The notes: a model not told the origin generated them from the letters alone. A stretch of DNA of 64,000 nucleotides from Desulfoplanes formicivorans (GCF_001748225.1 NZ_BDFE01000020.1:62001-126000), one strand, 5' to 3'; positions 29,196 to 37,826 are shown, numbered from the stretch's first letter. Numbers and translations: made by a program.

Positions 29196-29752
29196 AGCCG
29201 TCCCAAAAGGCAACACCCTCTTTGAAACCATGGTTGCGGTGTGTTCGCCCCTGGGTGTTTCCCCTCGGGGTGGCCGGCATCTACGGCCTTGGTTTTTTTG
29301 TTGCACCGGAAAAGGTCATTGCCTCGGCAAGGCTGTGCATATCCATGGGCAAACACCTGGCAGGGCCCATCTGTCTGGCCCTTGGGGTCATGGTGGTGTT
29401 CAACCGGTTCCTGTCCCCCGCCCTGGTGACCAGGTTTCTGGGACATGGTGCCGGACTGAAGGGGGTCGTCTTTTCATCAATGGCAGGCATCTTGTCCATG
29501 GGCCCCATTTATGCCTGGTATCCCCTGTTCAACAATCTCAGGGACAAGGGAGCATCGGTCTTTCATGTGGCCAATTTCATGGGGTGCCGGGCCGTCAAAC
29601 CAGCATTACTGCCGGTGATGGTGGTTTATTTTGGTTGGGGATTCACCCTGTTGTTCATGGGCATGAGTCTTGTGGGCGCCTTATGCGTGGCTTGTGTTGT
29701 CCACATGATCTGTTCGGGTGCCACCGGGCAGAGGGAGGAAGGTGTGCAATAA
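29192..29752 (+). CDS. Permease, C-terminal half (partner of 28383-29195)
   Basis: The 186-residue membrane protein has about five hydrophobic segments. The stretch GVVFSSMAGILSMGPIYAWY, then NNLRDKGASVFHVANFMG resembles the repeat unit of COG0701/ArsP-type permeases (short Gly-rich helix, Tyr, then an L-R-x-K-G-A turn). It starts at ATG 29192 inside the preceding stop, with GGAGGAGGG upstream, so it is translationally coupled. Alone it is too short for the family (usually about 300-350 residues), which supports a two-subunit permease. Confidence 0.6.
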   Translation: MKPSQKATPSLKPWLRCVRPWVFPLGVAGIYGLGFFVAPEKVIASARLCISMGKHLAGPICLALGVMVVFNRFLSPALVTRFLGHGAGLKGVVFSSMAGILSMGPIYAWYPLFNNLRDKGASVFHVANFMGCRAVKPALLPVMVVYFGWGFTLLFMGMSLVGALCVACVVHMICSGATGQREEGVQ

Positions 29753-29785
29753 AGGCGTGACTGGCAAAGGAGCTTTTTTTCGGCA

Positions 29786-30700
29786 TCATGTGTTCCTGCC
29801 CATGGCTTTGCCGGTGTGCATGATCCCTTCTACCGTATATGTTCCCACGGCAATCCAGATGAGGATAAAGGTGATTAGATAGTTGATGGAAAAGGGCTCC
29901 TTGTACACAAAGGCCCCGAGCATAAAGGCCAGGCTGGGGGAGAGGTATTGCAGCATGCCTATTTGGATGAGGCTCAGGCGTCTGGCGCCAAAGGCAAAAC
30001 CGAGCAGGGGCAGTGAGGTAACCACGCCGGCTCCCATAAGCAGAAAATCCGTTTGAAGGTTCAGGTGGCCGAAAGCTCCTTTGCCAGTAACTGCCAGGAA
30101 TATGAGATATCCTGCAGCAAACACTCCCAGCAGGGCTGTTTCACAGAAAAGACCGGGCAGGGATTCGGCTTTGACCAGTTTGCGCATGAGCCCGTACAAG
30201 CCAAAGCTTATGGCCAGAGTCAGGGCGATGAGAGGGACGTGGCCGAAATGCCAGATGCGGTTGATCACCCCCATGACGGCCAGGGTCAGGGCTGCAATCT
30301 GCAAGGGGCGCAGACGTTCCCGGAAGACCGCAAAGGCGAGACATACATTGACCAGGGGGTTGATGAAATATCCCAGGCTGGTTTCCAGTACATGACCGTT
30401 ATTGACGGCCCAGATATAGATGAACCAGTTTCCTCCAATGAGCAGGCTGGAAAGCAAAAGATGCCATATGGCTTGGGGAGAGGCAAAAACATTTCTGACC
30501 TCTTGCCATCGGCCCTGGATCCCGATGATTATGCCGGAAAAAAGCAGGCTCCATACTATGCGATGGCAGAGGACCTCAAAGGCCGGAACATGGTCCAGGG
30601 TTTTCCAGTAGATGGGCAAAAGTCCCCAGGCTGCAAAGGCAGCCAGGGCGGCCATGAATCCTGTTGCGGCCGGGGTTTTGGGGCATGGTGGTAACGTCAT
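29786..30700 (-). CDS. rarD: RarD-type EamA/DMT transporter
   Basis: The 304-residue protein has ten hydrophobic segments and the RarD features: GLLPIYWKTLDHVPAFEVLCHR near the start, NWFIYIWAVNNGHVLETSLGYF, and AFVYKEPFSINYLITFILIW near the end. RarD proteins are drug/metabolite-type inner-membrane carriers (named for chloramphenicol sensitivity) with poorly known substrates. It is divergent from uvrC with a 73-base gap. Confidence 0.9.
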   Translation of the reverse strand: MTLPPCPKTPAATGFMAALAAFAAWGLLPIYWKTLDHVPAFEVLCHRIVWSLLFSGIIIGIQGRWQEVRNVFASPQAIWHLLLSSLLIGGNWFIYIWAVNNGHVLETSLGYFINPLVNVCLAFAVFRERLRPLQIAALTLAVMGVINRIWHFGHVPLIALTLAISFGLYGLMRKLVKAESLPGLFCETALLGVFAAGYLIFLAVTGKGAFGHLNLQTDFLLMGAGVVTSLPLLGFAFGARRLSLIQIGMLQYLSPSLAFMLGAFVYKEPFSINYLITFILIWIAVGTYTVEGIMHTGKAMGRNT

Positions 30701-30773
30701 GTCTGTTTTCTTATCCGGTTTGTTCCGGATGGTTTGTCACGCATGGAATCAAAAAACGTATGAAGGAGTGCAC

Positions 30774-32594
30774 GTGATCGGCTTCAAGGCTGACAGGTTT
30801 CCGGAAACCCCTGGTGTCTATCTCATGAAGGATGAGACCGGGAAAATCATTTATGTGGGCAAGGCCAAGAATCTCAGGAAAAGGGTGTCCTCGTATTTCC
30901 GACCCAAGGATCAGCTCCCTCTGAAAACCCAGGCCCAGATGAGCAAGGTTGAGGCCATTGATACCCTGCAGACCCGGACGGAAAAAGAGGCCCTGCTCCT
31001 TGAGGCCAGCCTCATCAAGAAGCACAGGCCCCGGTACAATATTGTCCTTCGGGATGACAAACAATATTTGCTGTTCAAACTGGACAGGCGGTCCGCATAT
31101 CCGCGACTGACCATCACCCGGAAAATGGTCCGGGACGGGTCCGTGTATTTCGGTCCTTTCACCTCGGCCCTGGCGGCTCGTCAAACCCTCAAAACTCTCA
31201 ACCGGGTGTTTGCGCTTCGAAAATGCAATGACCATGTGTTCAGAAACCGGGTTCGGCCCTGTTTGCAGTATGATATGGGTCGCTGCCTGGGACCGTGCGT
31301 TCATGAGGTGGCCAGGGATGAGTATGCCGGCATGGTCAGGCAGGTGGAGCTTTTCCTGTCCGGAAAATCCAAGGAACTCCTGAGTGATCTGCGTACAAGG
31401 ATGCACAAGGCTGCTGATGAACTGGCCTTTGAACGGGCTGCGCAGTTGCGGGATCAGATCCGGGCCATTGAAAAGACGGTGGAGCCCCAGGCGGCCGTGC
31501 TTGCGACGGATAAGGATCTGGATGTGTTTGCCGTGACAGGCGGCCACAACGATCTGGTTATTTCCGTGGTTTTTGTCCGGGGTGGCAAGGTTGTGGATGG
31601 GAACCAGTTTTACTGGAACAACATGAAGATCAAGGGGGGTGATCAGCAGACCATGCTGGTGTCCTTTTTGGGTCAGTTCTACGGTCCGGAAAAATCCATT
31701 CCCGAGAGGATCGTCCTTCCCTTTGCCCTTGACGATCCCGCCCTGGAGGAGGCCCTTTCGGATTTTCGCAAGGGCAGGGTGCATATTGCCAAGGCCTGGG
31801 GGCCTGCCGAGCGCCGTCTGGTAACCATGGCCAAGGCCAATGGCGGGGAATTCATGCGCAGAAAACAGCAGACCCGGAAAACCCTTGATCTGGCCCGGGC
31901 GCTTAAACTGCCCGGAGAACCACAACGTATCGAGTGCATTGATGCCTCGCATCTGTCGGGCCAGGGGATGCTGGTGGGCATGGTTGTTTTTGAAAACGGC
32001 AGACCCGTGAAAAACGATTACCGTATTTATGGATTCCCGGAACTCGAAGGTGCGGGGGATGACTACAAAGCCCTGGCCGGCTTTCTTGTTCGCCGCCTTG
32101 AAGCGGGTCCTCCCTGGCCGGATCTTTTGCTGGTTGATGGCGGCAAGGGTCAGTTGCGTATTCTGGAACGTGTTTTTGAGGAGCAGAACCAGCAAGGGCT
32201 GTTTCCCATGGCCTCCATTACCAAGGGGGAGACTCGCCGGGCCGGAGAACTTGAAGACCGTATTTTTCTGCCCGGACGCAAGAACCCCCTGCCCCTCAAA
32301 CCGGGAAGTCCCGAATTGCTCTATCTGCAACAGATCAGGGATAACGCCCATCGCTTTGTCATCTCCAGGCAGCGTCGATCCAGGAAAAAAACAACTCTTG
32401 ATTCCACTCTGGAATCCCTGCCCGGAATCGGTCCCAAGATGGCCCGTTTGCTGTGGGAACATTTTGGTTCTCTGGAAGCCATGAAAAAGGCCGATGTGGA
32501 GGCTATTCAGGTCATCAAGGGAATCGGAAAGAAAAAGGCCTTCATGCTGGCAAATGCCCTTGCAGGTTTGAACCGCCCGTCCGGAAAAACGTGA
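30774..32594 (+). CDS. uvrC: UvrABC nuclease subunit C
   Basis: The 606-residue product makes the two cuts in nucleotide excision repair. The N-terminal GIY-YIG domain is clear (TPGVYLMKDETGKIIYVGKA), followed by the Cys cluster around RPCLQYDMGRCLGPC, a UVR motif (ADELAFERAAQLRDQIRAIE), the RNase H-like domain with DASHLSGQ and LLVDGGKGQL, and a C-terminal HhH2 domain (SLPGIGPKMARLL). The start is taken as GTG 30774 with GAAGGAG upstream; GTG 30768 is too close to the site. The operon is single-gene. Confidence 0.96.
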   Translation: MIGFKADRFPETPGVYLMKDETGKIIYVGKAKNLRKRVSSYFRPKDQLPLKTQAQMSKVEAIDTLQTRTEKEALLLEASLIKKHRPRYNIVLRDDKQYLLFKLDRRSAYPRLTITRKMVRDGSVYFGPFTSALAARQTLKTLNRVFALRKCNDHVFRNRVRPCLQYDMGRCLGPCVHEVARDEYAGMVRQVELFLSGKSKELLSDLRTRMHKAADELAFERAAQLRDQIRAIEKTVEPQAAVLATDKDLDVFAVTGGHNDLVISVVFVRGGKVVDGNQFYWNNMKIKGGDQQTMLVSFLGQFYGPEKSIPERIVLPFALDDPALEEALSDFRKGRVHIAKAWGPAERRLVTMAKANGGEFMRRKQQTRKTLDLARALKLPGEPQRIECIDASHLSGQGMLVGMVVFENGRPVKNDYRIYGFPELEGAGDDYKALAGFLVRRLEAGPPWPDLLLVDGGKGQLRILERVFEEQNQQGLFPMASITKGETRRAGELEDRIFLPGRKNPLPLKPGSPELLYLQQIRDNAHRFVISRQRRSRKKTTLDSTLESLPGIGPKMARLLWEHFGSLEAMKKADVEAIQVIKGIGKKKAFMLANALAGLNRPSGKT

Positions 32595-32768
32595 GCTGGA
32601 TAAGGGGGATGCGGTTCTCGGGAGGCCTGCCCGGGCGACATGGACGGTTGCCGGTTTCATGTTCGGCAGGATGTACAATGCGTTTTATGGGCGCAAAGTG
32701 CGTCTTGGCGAGCGTGGTGTAGGCATTGCCTCATGCTCATGTTGTTGCAATGCATGTATTTGATTGAC

Positions 32769-32785
32769 TTGGAACTGCTCTTGCT
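32769..32785 (+). promoter_or_regulatory. Sigma54 (-24/-12) promoter of NifX-like gene 32888
   Basis: TTGGAAC, five bases TGCTC, then TTGCT matches the consensus at 9 of 10 core positions with correct spacing. The predicted start of transcription is near 32796, about 90 bases before the gene. The rest of the 293-base gap holds TGCATGTATT twice (32751 and 32819), which may be a regulator site, and no other gene. Confidence 0.72.
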
Positions 32786-32887
32786 TCTCTTGAAGCAGGT
32801 AGGAAGAGTGATGTTGATTGCATGTATTGTTGACAAGGTTTGCAGGCTTCACGCCATGATTATCAGGCAGGCCAGGAGGTTACACCC

Positions 32888-33400
32888 ATGAAGATCGCTA
32901 TCAGCGCGCAGCAGAACAGTTTGACCAGTCCCCTTGATCCCCGGTTTGGCCGGGCCCAGGGGTTTATCATCTACGATACGGAGTTGAACACGCATCAATG
33001 GCTGGACAACCAGAACATGGATCTTGCCCAGAGTGCGGGCATTCAGACGGCCCAGATGGTTGTGCAGGCCGGGGCCCAGGCCGTGATCACCGGCCAGGTC
33101 GGTCCCAAGGCCCGGGCAGCTCTGGAACAGGGCAGCATCAGAATCGTGAGCACCGGGGCTGCAACCGTTCAGCAGGCCATTGAGGAATTTGTTGGTGGTG
33201 GGGCACCGGCACCCACGCAGGGTCAGGATATGCCACAGACCGGTCCAGGCACGGGACGCGGTATGGGACAGGGTGGCGGCATGGGCTCGGGAATGGGCCG
33301 AGGCATGGGTCGCGGTATGGGCGGTGGCCGTTGTGGCCAGGGCCGCGGATCCGGCGGCATGGGCCCCGGCGGTGGTCAGGGAAGAGGCCGGAATAGATAA
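32888..33400 (+). CDS. NifX/NifB-domain protein with Gly/Met/Arg-rich tail
   Basis: The 170-residue product has an N-terminal NifX/NifB-type domain (about residues 1-105): SPLDPRFGRAQGFIIYDTE, QMVVQAGAQAVITGQVGPKA, and a STGAATVQQAIEEF end. It is the same fold as the orange protein of Desulfovibrio. From about residue 120 the chain is a low-complexity repeat of Gly, Met, Arg and Gln (GMGRGMGRGMGGGRCGQGRG). ATG 32888 has CAGGAGG upstream. It is convergent with the Mrp-containing ORP-type operon and probably works with it. Confidence 0.85.
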   Translation: MKIAISAQQNSLTSPLDPRFGRAQGFIIYDTELNTHQWLDNQNMDLAQSAGIQTAQMVVQAGAQAVITGQVGPKARAALEQGSIRIVSTGAATVQQAIEEFVGGGAPAPTQGQDMPQTGPGTGRGMGQGGGMGSGMGRGMGRGMGGGRCGQGRGSGGMGPGGGQGRGRNR

Positions 33401-33479
33401 GAGACAGAGACGGTGGAGGTCAAAGGTCGGAAGACACTTCCCCCTCAATGAGTACCGCTGTTTTCAAGGATACACCATG

Positions 33480-33523
33480 AAAAGGCCGGAACCCGGGATA
33501 TTGTCCCGGGTTCCGGCCTCTTT
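33480..33523. terminator. Terminator between NifX-like gene and mrp
   Basis: AGGCCGGAACCCGGGA pairs with TCCCGGGTTCCGGCCT around a 5-nt loop, flanked by A-run and CTTT. It separates two convergent genes and can serve both. Confidence 0.85.
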
Positions 33524-33562
33524 ATGTACCAGCGTTCAAGCTTGTGAGCCTATCTTTTGCAG

Positions 33563-34819
33563 CTAGTGATCACAGATGTTTTGTCCGGTCTTCAGGGTGC
33601 CGTTCATGAAGGCCGTGGCCAGTTCTTCGGGAGAACCGCCCTGGGCGCCTACAAGAACCTTGACCCCGGCCTCGGTGAACAAACTCTGGGCCCTGGCTCC
33701 CATGCCGCCGGTGATGACCAGATCGGCTCCCTGCTCGGCAACCCATTTGGGCAGAACACCGGGCTCATGGGGCGGAGGATTGAGAAATTCGGTCCCGAGA
33801 ACCTTCTTGGTGGTTTCGTCAACGCTGACCATGGCGAATTGTTCGCAGTGACCGAAATGCATACACAAAAGACCATTGGCAATAGGTATGGCAATTTTCA
33901 TAGTAGATGCCTCTCCTTGGGGTTTGACAGGTGCTTGGGAATTGGAGGCCGTGGGCGGCTGGGTGCCGTCCTGAAGGCTGCCTGCCATGGCCAGAATGGG
34001 TTTGATGATGCGGCCCATGGCCTTGGCGGCTTCGCTTTCGTGGTGAACCTTGACGTAGACGTATCCTTCGTCACCGGCTCGAACAACTTCGGGATCAATG
34101 GGGATGCGGCCGAGAAAGTTGACATTCATCTCTCTAGCCAGGTCTTCGCCACCGCCCGGAGGAAAGATGTCCACCACTTCACCACATTTGGGGCAGACAA
34201 ATCCGCCCATGTTTTCAACGATTCCCAAAATGGGGTTGCCCAGCTGGTGGCAGAAGGTCACGGAACGACGAACATCGTCAACAGCCACACCCTGGGGGGT
34301 GGTTACGATGACTGCCTGGGCATCCTTTCCCAGAAGCTGCATGGCAGACATGGGTTCGTCACCGGTTCCCGGAGGGCAGTCAACCACCAGAAAGTCCAGA
34401 TCGCCCCAGGCCACATCTTCGATGAACTGTCTGATCAGACCCATCTTGACAGGGCCGCGCCAGATGACCGCATCCTTGTCACTGGGGATCATGAACCCGA
34501 GGGACATGACCCACAGATTGGGACTCCATTGAATCGGCTCCATGTAATCCTTTTCAACATGGGGATGTTCTCCCTTGAGACTCAGCAGACGAGGCACGCT
34601 GGGGCCGTGTACATCCACGTCCAGCAGCCCGACTTTTTTTCCGGCCAGGGACAGGGAAACAGCAATGTTGGTGGCCACGGTGCTTTTGCCAACGCCTCCC
34701 TTGCCCGAGAGAACCACCAGTTTATGTTTGATCTTGCTGAGCGTGTTTTTCAGTTTTTCATCTTTGCTCCCGCAATTTTCACAGCTTCCGCCGGCGCAGG
34801 ATGAACAGTGTTCAGACAT
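33563..34819 (-). CDS. mrp: Mrp/NBP35-type ATPase fused to a C-terminal NifX-type domain
   Basis: The 418-residue product has a short Cys-rich N-terminus (HCSSCAGGSCENCGS), an Mrp ATPase with deviant Walker A GKGGVGKST (about residues 39-47), the A' segment LLDVDVHGPSVPRL, LVVDCPPGTGDEP, and the CPKCG pair. A linker then leads to a second domain starting MKIAIPIANGLLCMHFGHCEQF (about 307-418), which is a NifX/NifB-type fold. Mrp proteins carry and transfer Fe-S clusters. In Desulfovibrio a similar protein is part of the ORP complex. It is the last gene of the operon read from 38270. Confidence 0.9.
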   Translation of the reverse strand: MSEHCSSCAGGSCENCGSKDEKLKNTLSKIKHKLVVLSGKGGVGKSTVATNIAVSLSLAGKKVGLLDVDVHGPSVPRLLSLKGEHPHVEKDYMEPIQWSPNLWVMSLGFMIPSDKDAVIWRGPVKMGLIRQFIEDVAWGDLDFLVVDCPPGTGDEPMSAMQLLGKDAQAVIVTTPQGVAVDDVRRSVTFCHQLGNPILGIVENMGGFVCPKCGEVVDIFPPGGGEDLAREMNVNFLGRIPIDPEVVRAGDEGYVYVKVHHESEAAKAMGRIIKPILAMAGSLQDGTQPPTASNSQAPVKPQGEASTMKIAIPIANGLLCMHFGHCEQFAMVSVDETTKKVLGTEFLNPPPHEPGVLPKWVAEQGADLVITGGMGARAQSLFTEAGVKVLVGAQGGSPEELATAFMNGTLKTGQNICDH

Positions 34820-34899
34820 GGGTGCCTCCCGTCATGAAACTAGGGTTGATATGCAAAAAAGTGGGTACAAGGCTGTTTCTTCCATTACGGCCGTGTACC

Positions 34900-35772
34900 T
34901 CAATCACTGGTTGTTTTGGCATGCCGGAGCATGGTTTGCCACATGGGAGGGAATAACTGGCCGATTCCCTCGGGATCATATTCCACAATGCTTTGTCTCC
35001 GGACCTGAGCCTCGGTGAATGCGGCATCATAGGGCAATGTGCCTAGTAGTGGAATCTTTTTGGTCTGGCAATATGCTTTCATTTTATCCACGAGTTCGTG
35101 GTTGATGTCCGCCTTATTGATGAGCACCATGGCCGGGATGTTGAAATGGGTGGTCAGCTGGTAGACCCGTTCCATGTCGTGCACGGCCGAGATGGTGGGC
35201 TCGGCAACAATAACCGCCAGGCCTGCATTGCTCAGGGATGCGATGACCGGACAGCCTATCCCGGGGGATCCGTCGATCAGAACCGTGTCAAGCCCCTGCT
35301 GGACCGCCATGTCATGGGCTTTGACACGGACAAGGGAAACGAGCTTGCCGGAGTTTTCCTCGCCGATTCCCAGTTCCGCATGGACCATGCTTCCGTAACG
35401 GGTTGTTGATTGGTACCATTCTCCGCAATGCCTGGGAACCATGTGGGCGGCCTTTTCCGGACAGACATATTCGCACACCCCGCAACCCTCGCAGTGTTCC
35501 TGCACGACCTCAAAGGTATCGGAAATGGCGTGGAACCGGCAATGTTCCTGGCAGATGCCACAGCCGATGCAGGTGTCCGGATCAATGGTGGCCAGTTCTC
35601 CGCTCCAGAATGCATGGGTTTTCTGGATTTCGGGATCAAGGATGAGATGAAGGTCGGCCGCGTCCACATCGCAGTCGGCAAGTACTTTTCTGGGTCCGCA
35701 ACTGGCAAGGGCAGCAACCGTGCTTGTTTTGCCCGTTCCTCCCTTGCCGCTTATGACAACGATCTCTTTCAT
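34900..35772 (-). CDS. MinD-type ATPase with inserted ferredoxin domain (ORP cluster, second)
   Basis: The 290-residue protein begins MKEIVVISGKGGTGKTS (deviant Walker A) and carries two [4Fe-4S] motifs inserted after the first strands: CIGCGICQEHC and CEGCGVCEYVC (about residues 61-105). LIDGSPGIGCPVIASL is the Walker B region. It is a MinD-superfamily ATPase of the ORP-complex type; in Desulfovibrio such a pair interacts with the orange protein and is linked to cell division. Its ATG overlaps the stop of the first copy (ATGA at 35769-35772). The RBS lies inside the preceding gene. Confidence 0.88.
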   Translation of the reverse strand: MKEIVVISGKGGTGKTSTVAALASCGPRKVLADCDVDAADLHLILDPEIQKTHAFWSGELATIDPDTCIGCGICQEHCRFHAISDTFEVVQEHCEGCGVCEYVCPEKAAHMVPRHCGEWYQSTTRYGSMVHAELGIGEENSGKLVSLVRVKAHDMAVQQGLDTVLIDGSPGIGCPVIASLSNAGLAVIVAEPTISAVHDMERVYQLTTHFNIPAMVLINKADINHELVDKMKAYCQTKKIPLLGTLPYDAAFTEAQVRRQSIVEYDPEGIGQLFPPMWQTMLRHAKTTSD

Positions 35773-36635
35773 GACATTCTCCCTTCCGGCATGAGGCGTG
35801 TGATCTGGTTCCACAATCCCTGATAGATCTCCCGAAAGTCCGCAATGGCATTGATGAGCAATTCACCCTTGGAGTAGGCGGTTGCGGCTTCCTGGGTGTG
35901 GGGAATGGAGGCAAGGAGCGGGATGGACTCCTCTTCAATGTATGTTTCCACACAGTTGTTGCCCATGCCGGCCCGGTTGATAACAACTCCAAAAGGATAG
36001 CCAAGCTTGCGCAATAGTCCCACGGCCAGGCGGAGATCATTGAGTCCGAACGGGGTGGGTTCGGTGACCAGAACGACAAAATCCGCGCCCTGCAGGGATT
36101 CGATGACCGGGCAGGATGTACCGGGAGGGCAGTCCAGAAGCTGGATGTCGTTATGGGATGCTTCTTCCTTGACCCTGGCAATGAGCGGTGGGGCCATGGC
36201 CTCGCCGATACGCAACAATCCGCCATACAGATCAATGCCTTTTCCCTGACCATGGCGGAGTGCGCCTACTTCACGTACCGTGTCGGAAATGGCATCGGCC
36301 GGACAGACCAGGTTGCACAGGCCGCAGCTGTGGCAGAGCTCCGGGAAGACCATGATGGCATTGACCATCCAGATCATGGCTTTGAACTTACAGGCCTGAG
36401 AGCATTTTTGGCAGGTTTCTCCCAGACATTTGGTTGCGTCGATTTGGGGGACCGGAACATATGCTGTTTGTTCGTCCTGCCATGTGGTGGCGAGGAAAAA
36501 ATGGGAATTGGGTTCCTCCACATCGCAATCAACCAGGGTCACTTTGTGACCCGTCTGTTGTAACAAGGCGGCGAGATTGACGGAAATGGTGGTTTTCCCT
36601 GTTCCGCCCTTCCCGCTGGCAATGGCGATTTTCAT
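35769..36635 (-). CDS. MinD-type ATPase with inserted ferredoxin domain (ORP cluster, first)
   Basis: The 288-residue protein starts MKIAIASGKGGTGKTT, then LVDCDVEEPNSHFFL. Its iron-sulfur insert has CLGETCQKCSQACKF and CHSCGLCNLVCP; the first cluster motif is non-standard, with extra spacing. QLLDCPPGTSCPVIESLQGA is the Walker B region. It forms a coupled pair with the next gene. ATG 36635 is preceded by TAGGAGCC; the upstream gene ends 8 bases before. The pair probably forms a heterodimer, as inferred for ORP-complex ATPases. Confidence 0.88.
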   Translation of the reverse strand: MKIAIASGKGGTGKTTISVNLAALLQQTGHKVTLVDCDVEEPNSHFFLATTWQDEQTAYVPVPQIDATKCLGETCQKCSQACKFKAMIWMVNAIMVFPELCHSCGLCNLVCPADAISDTVREVGALRHGQGKGIDLYGGLLRIGEAMAPPLIARVKEEASHNDIQLLDCPPGTSCPVIESLQGADFVVLVTEPTPFGLNDLRLAVGLLRKLGYPFGVVINRAGMGNNCVETYIEEESIPLLASIPHTQEAATAYSKGELLINAIADFREIYQGLWNQITRLMPEGRMS

Positions 36636-36643
36636 GCTGGCTC

Positions 36644-36841
36644 CTAGAATTTTCGGGTCATGGGTGCCCCGCAACAGGGGCAAGGGATGGATTCGCAAGG
36701 TTTCCCCTTCTGGTGGGGTGAGGATGCACCGCATTGTCGGCAAAAGCACAGTGATCCGGGTTCGCTGTCCTCGACATGGGGTGTCGGGGAAGTTGAGGAC
36801 GTTTGAGGGTCTTTCCGGGTATGAGAAAAAGATGGGGGCAT
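36644..36841 (-). CDS. Small Cys-rich zinc-ribbon peptide in ORP-type operon
   Basis: This 65-residue peptide has a Ser/Thr/Pro-rich N-terminal half and a Cys-rich C-terminal half: CFCRQCG, then CESIPCPCCGAPMTR. The two C-x-x-C pairs suggest a zinc ribbon or a small metal site. It lies in the operon between the DUF5320 gene and the first MinD-like ATPase and ends 8 bases before the latter. AGGAAA precedes ATG 36841. I know no named family; it may be a small metal-transfer partner of the ATPases. Confidence 0.6.
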   Translation of the reverse strand: MPPSFSHTRKDPQTSSTSPTPHVEDSEPGSLCFCRQCGASSPHQKGKPCESIPCPCCGAPMTRKF

Positions 36842-36970
36842 GATGGTTTCCTGATGGTGCATGAGGGGGTTTGTGTCACAAGCAAACAGACCGTGCGGCC
36901 TGCACACGGCCTGTTGCCTGGTTGGTGAAACAATGTTTGTGGGTCTGTTCCCAATGAGACGGATTGGGAA

Positions 36971-37249
36971 TCAGTCAAGGTTCTGACGTTGTTTCCTGAG
37001 TTGTTCCAATTCCCGGGTCAGCGTGGCGATCCTGTTGTCGAGCGTGGCCGCGTCAAGGGTTTCGTCCATGGGCTGCATGGGTGCGTCAACTCGCCTGCCG
37101 GCAGGAGTCAACCGGCTCCATGCCCTGGCCCGGTTGCCACCCCGGCCAAAGCCGGGCCGCATGCCGTATCCTGTGCCCGAACAGCGGCCGAAACCACCGC
37201 CTGTCATGGGGCCCTGACCCCTGGGTCCTGTTCCGTCAAATCCTGGCAT
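36971..37249 (-). CDS. DUF5320-type small Gly-rich protein
   Basis: The 92-residue product starts MPGFDGTGPRGQGPMTGGGF, the signature of DUF5320-type proteins that accompany NifX/NifB-domain genes in anaerobes. The first half is Gly/Arg/Met-rich and the last 30 residues form a coiled coil (NRIATLTRELEQLRKQRQN). AAGGAGG lies just before ATG 37249. The function is unknown. The Gly-rich half recalls the tail of the protein at 32888. Confidence 0.8.
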   Translation of the reverse strand: MPGFDGTGPRGQGPMTGGGFGRCSGTGYGMRPGFGRGGNRARAWSRLTPAGRRVDAPMQPMDETLDAATLDNRIATLTRELEQLRKQRQNLD

Positions 37250-37463
37250 GATCCATTCCTCCTTGTTGCGTTGTGGTCGTTCCCCTGGTGGCCTCACAAG
37301 TAGTGCATCGTGGGCAGCAACACCGTAAGGGGACCAGGAAAAAAGATCGTTGCCGCAAAGTGTTTGCAAAAAAAGTCCAACTTACGCGGGTTGAGCCATG
37401 GAAACACGGGAAGCATGGTTTGCTGGCAGCATCCCGGATGGTTCCATGCAATGGTTTGAAAAC

Positions 37464-37823
37464 TTACCAATGCCCCGGCTTGTTGGCATCGGTTGCAGGC
37501 GTGAGATCACCTTTCTTGTAGGCCTCAATGGCCTCGCCTACGGTGCCGCTCGTGAACAGGTACATGGTGATGTCGCCCTGCTTGAGGGCAGTAAAGGCCT
37601 TGGGGCCGATATTGCCGGTGATGACCGCCTGGGCTCCGGTCTTGGCCACGTTTTGTGCCGTCTGGATACCTGCACCCTGGGCAATGTTCAGGTTCTGGTC
37701 GTTGGATGCGTATGCCGTGGATCCGGTTTCCAGATCATAGACCACAAATCCCTTGGCGCGACCGAATCGGGGATCAACCTTGCTGTTCAGAGTCTTTCCC
37801 TGGGAACTGATAGCGATTTTCAT
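37464..37823 (-). CDS. Orange-protein-like NifX/NifB-domain protein
   Basis: The 119-residue protein is a single NifX/NifB-type domain: MKIAISSQGKTLNSKVDPRF, GRAKGFVVYDLETG, TAQNVAKTGAQAVITGNIGP and TVGEAIEAYKKG. It fits the orange protein (ORP) of Desulfovibrio, which holds a mixed Mo-Cu sulfide cluster, in size and gene company. It has no Cys, consistent with non-covalent cluster binding in ORP. It is closely similar to the N-terminal domain at 32888, so the two look like paralogs. The preceding gene ends 3 bases upstream. A 214-base gap to the next gene (37250-37463) holds nothing that I can identify. Confidence 0.82.
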   Translation of the reverse strand: MKIAISSQGKTLNSKVDPRFGRAKGFVVYDLETGSTAYASNDQNLNIAQGAGIQTAQNVAKTGAQAVITGNIGPKAFTALKQGDITMYLFTSGTVGEAIEAYKKGDLTPATDANKPGHW

Positions 37824-37826
37824 GCT

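Noticed and set aside
30711-32678. 655-codon minus-strand frame opposite uvrC
   Set aside because: Antisense shadow; uvrC is intact and typical.
37366-37380. TTGGAC-T7-GC on the minus strand as a sigma54 promoter for the DUF5320 gene
   Set aside because: The GG-GC distance is 11 nt, one short of the strict spacing.
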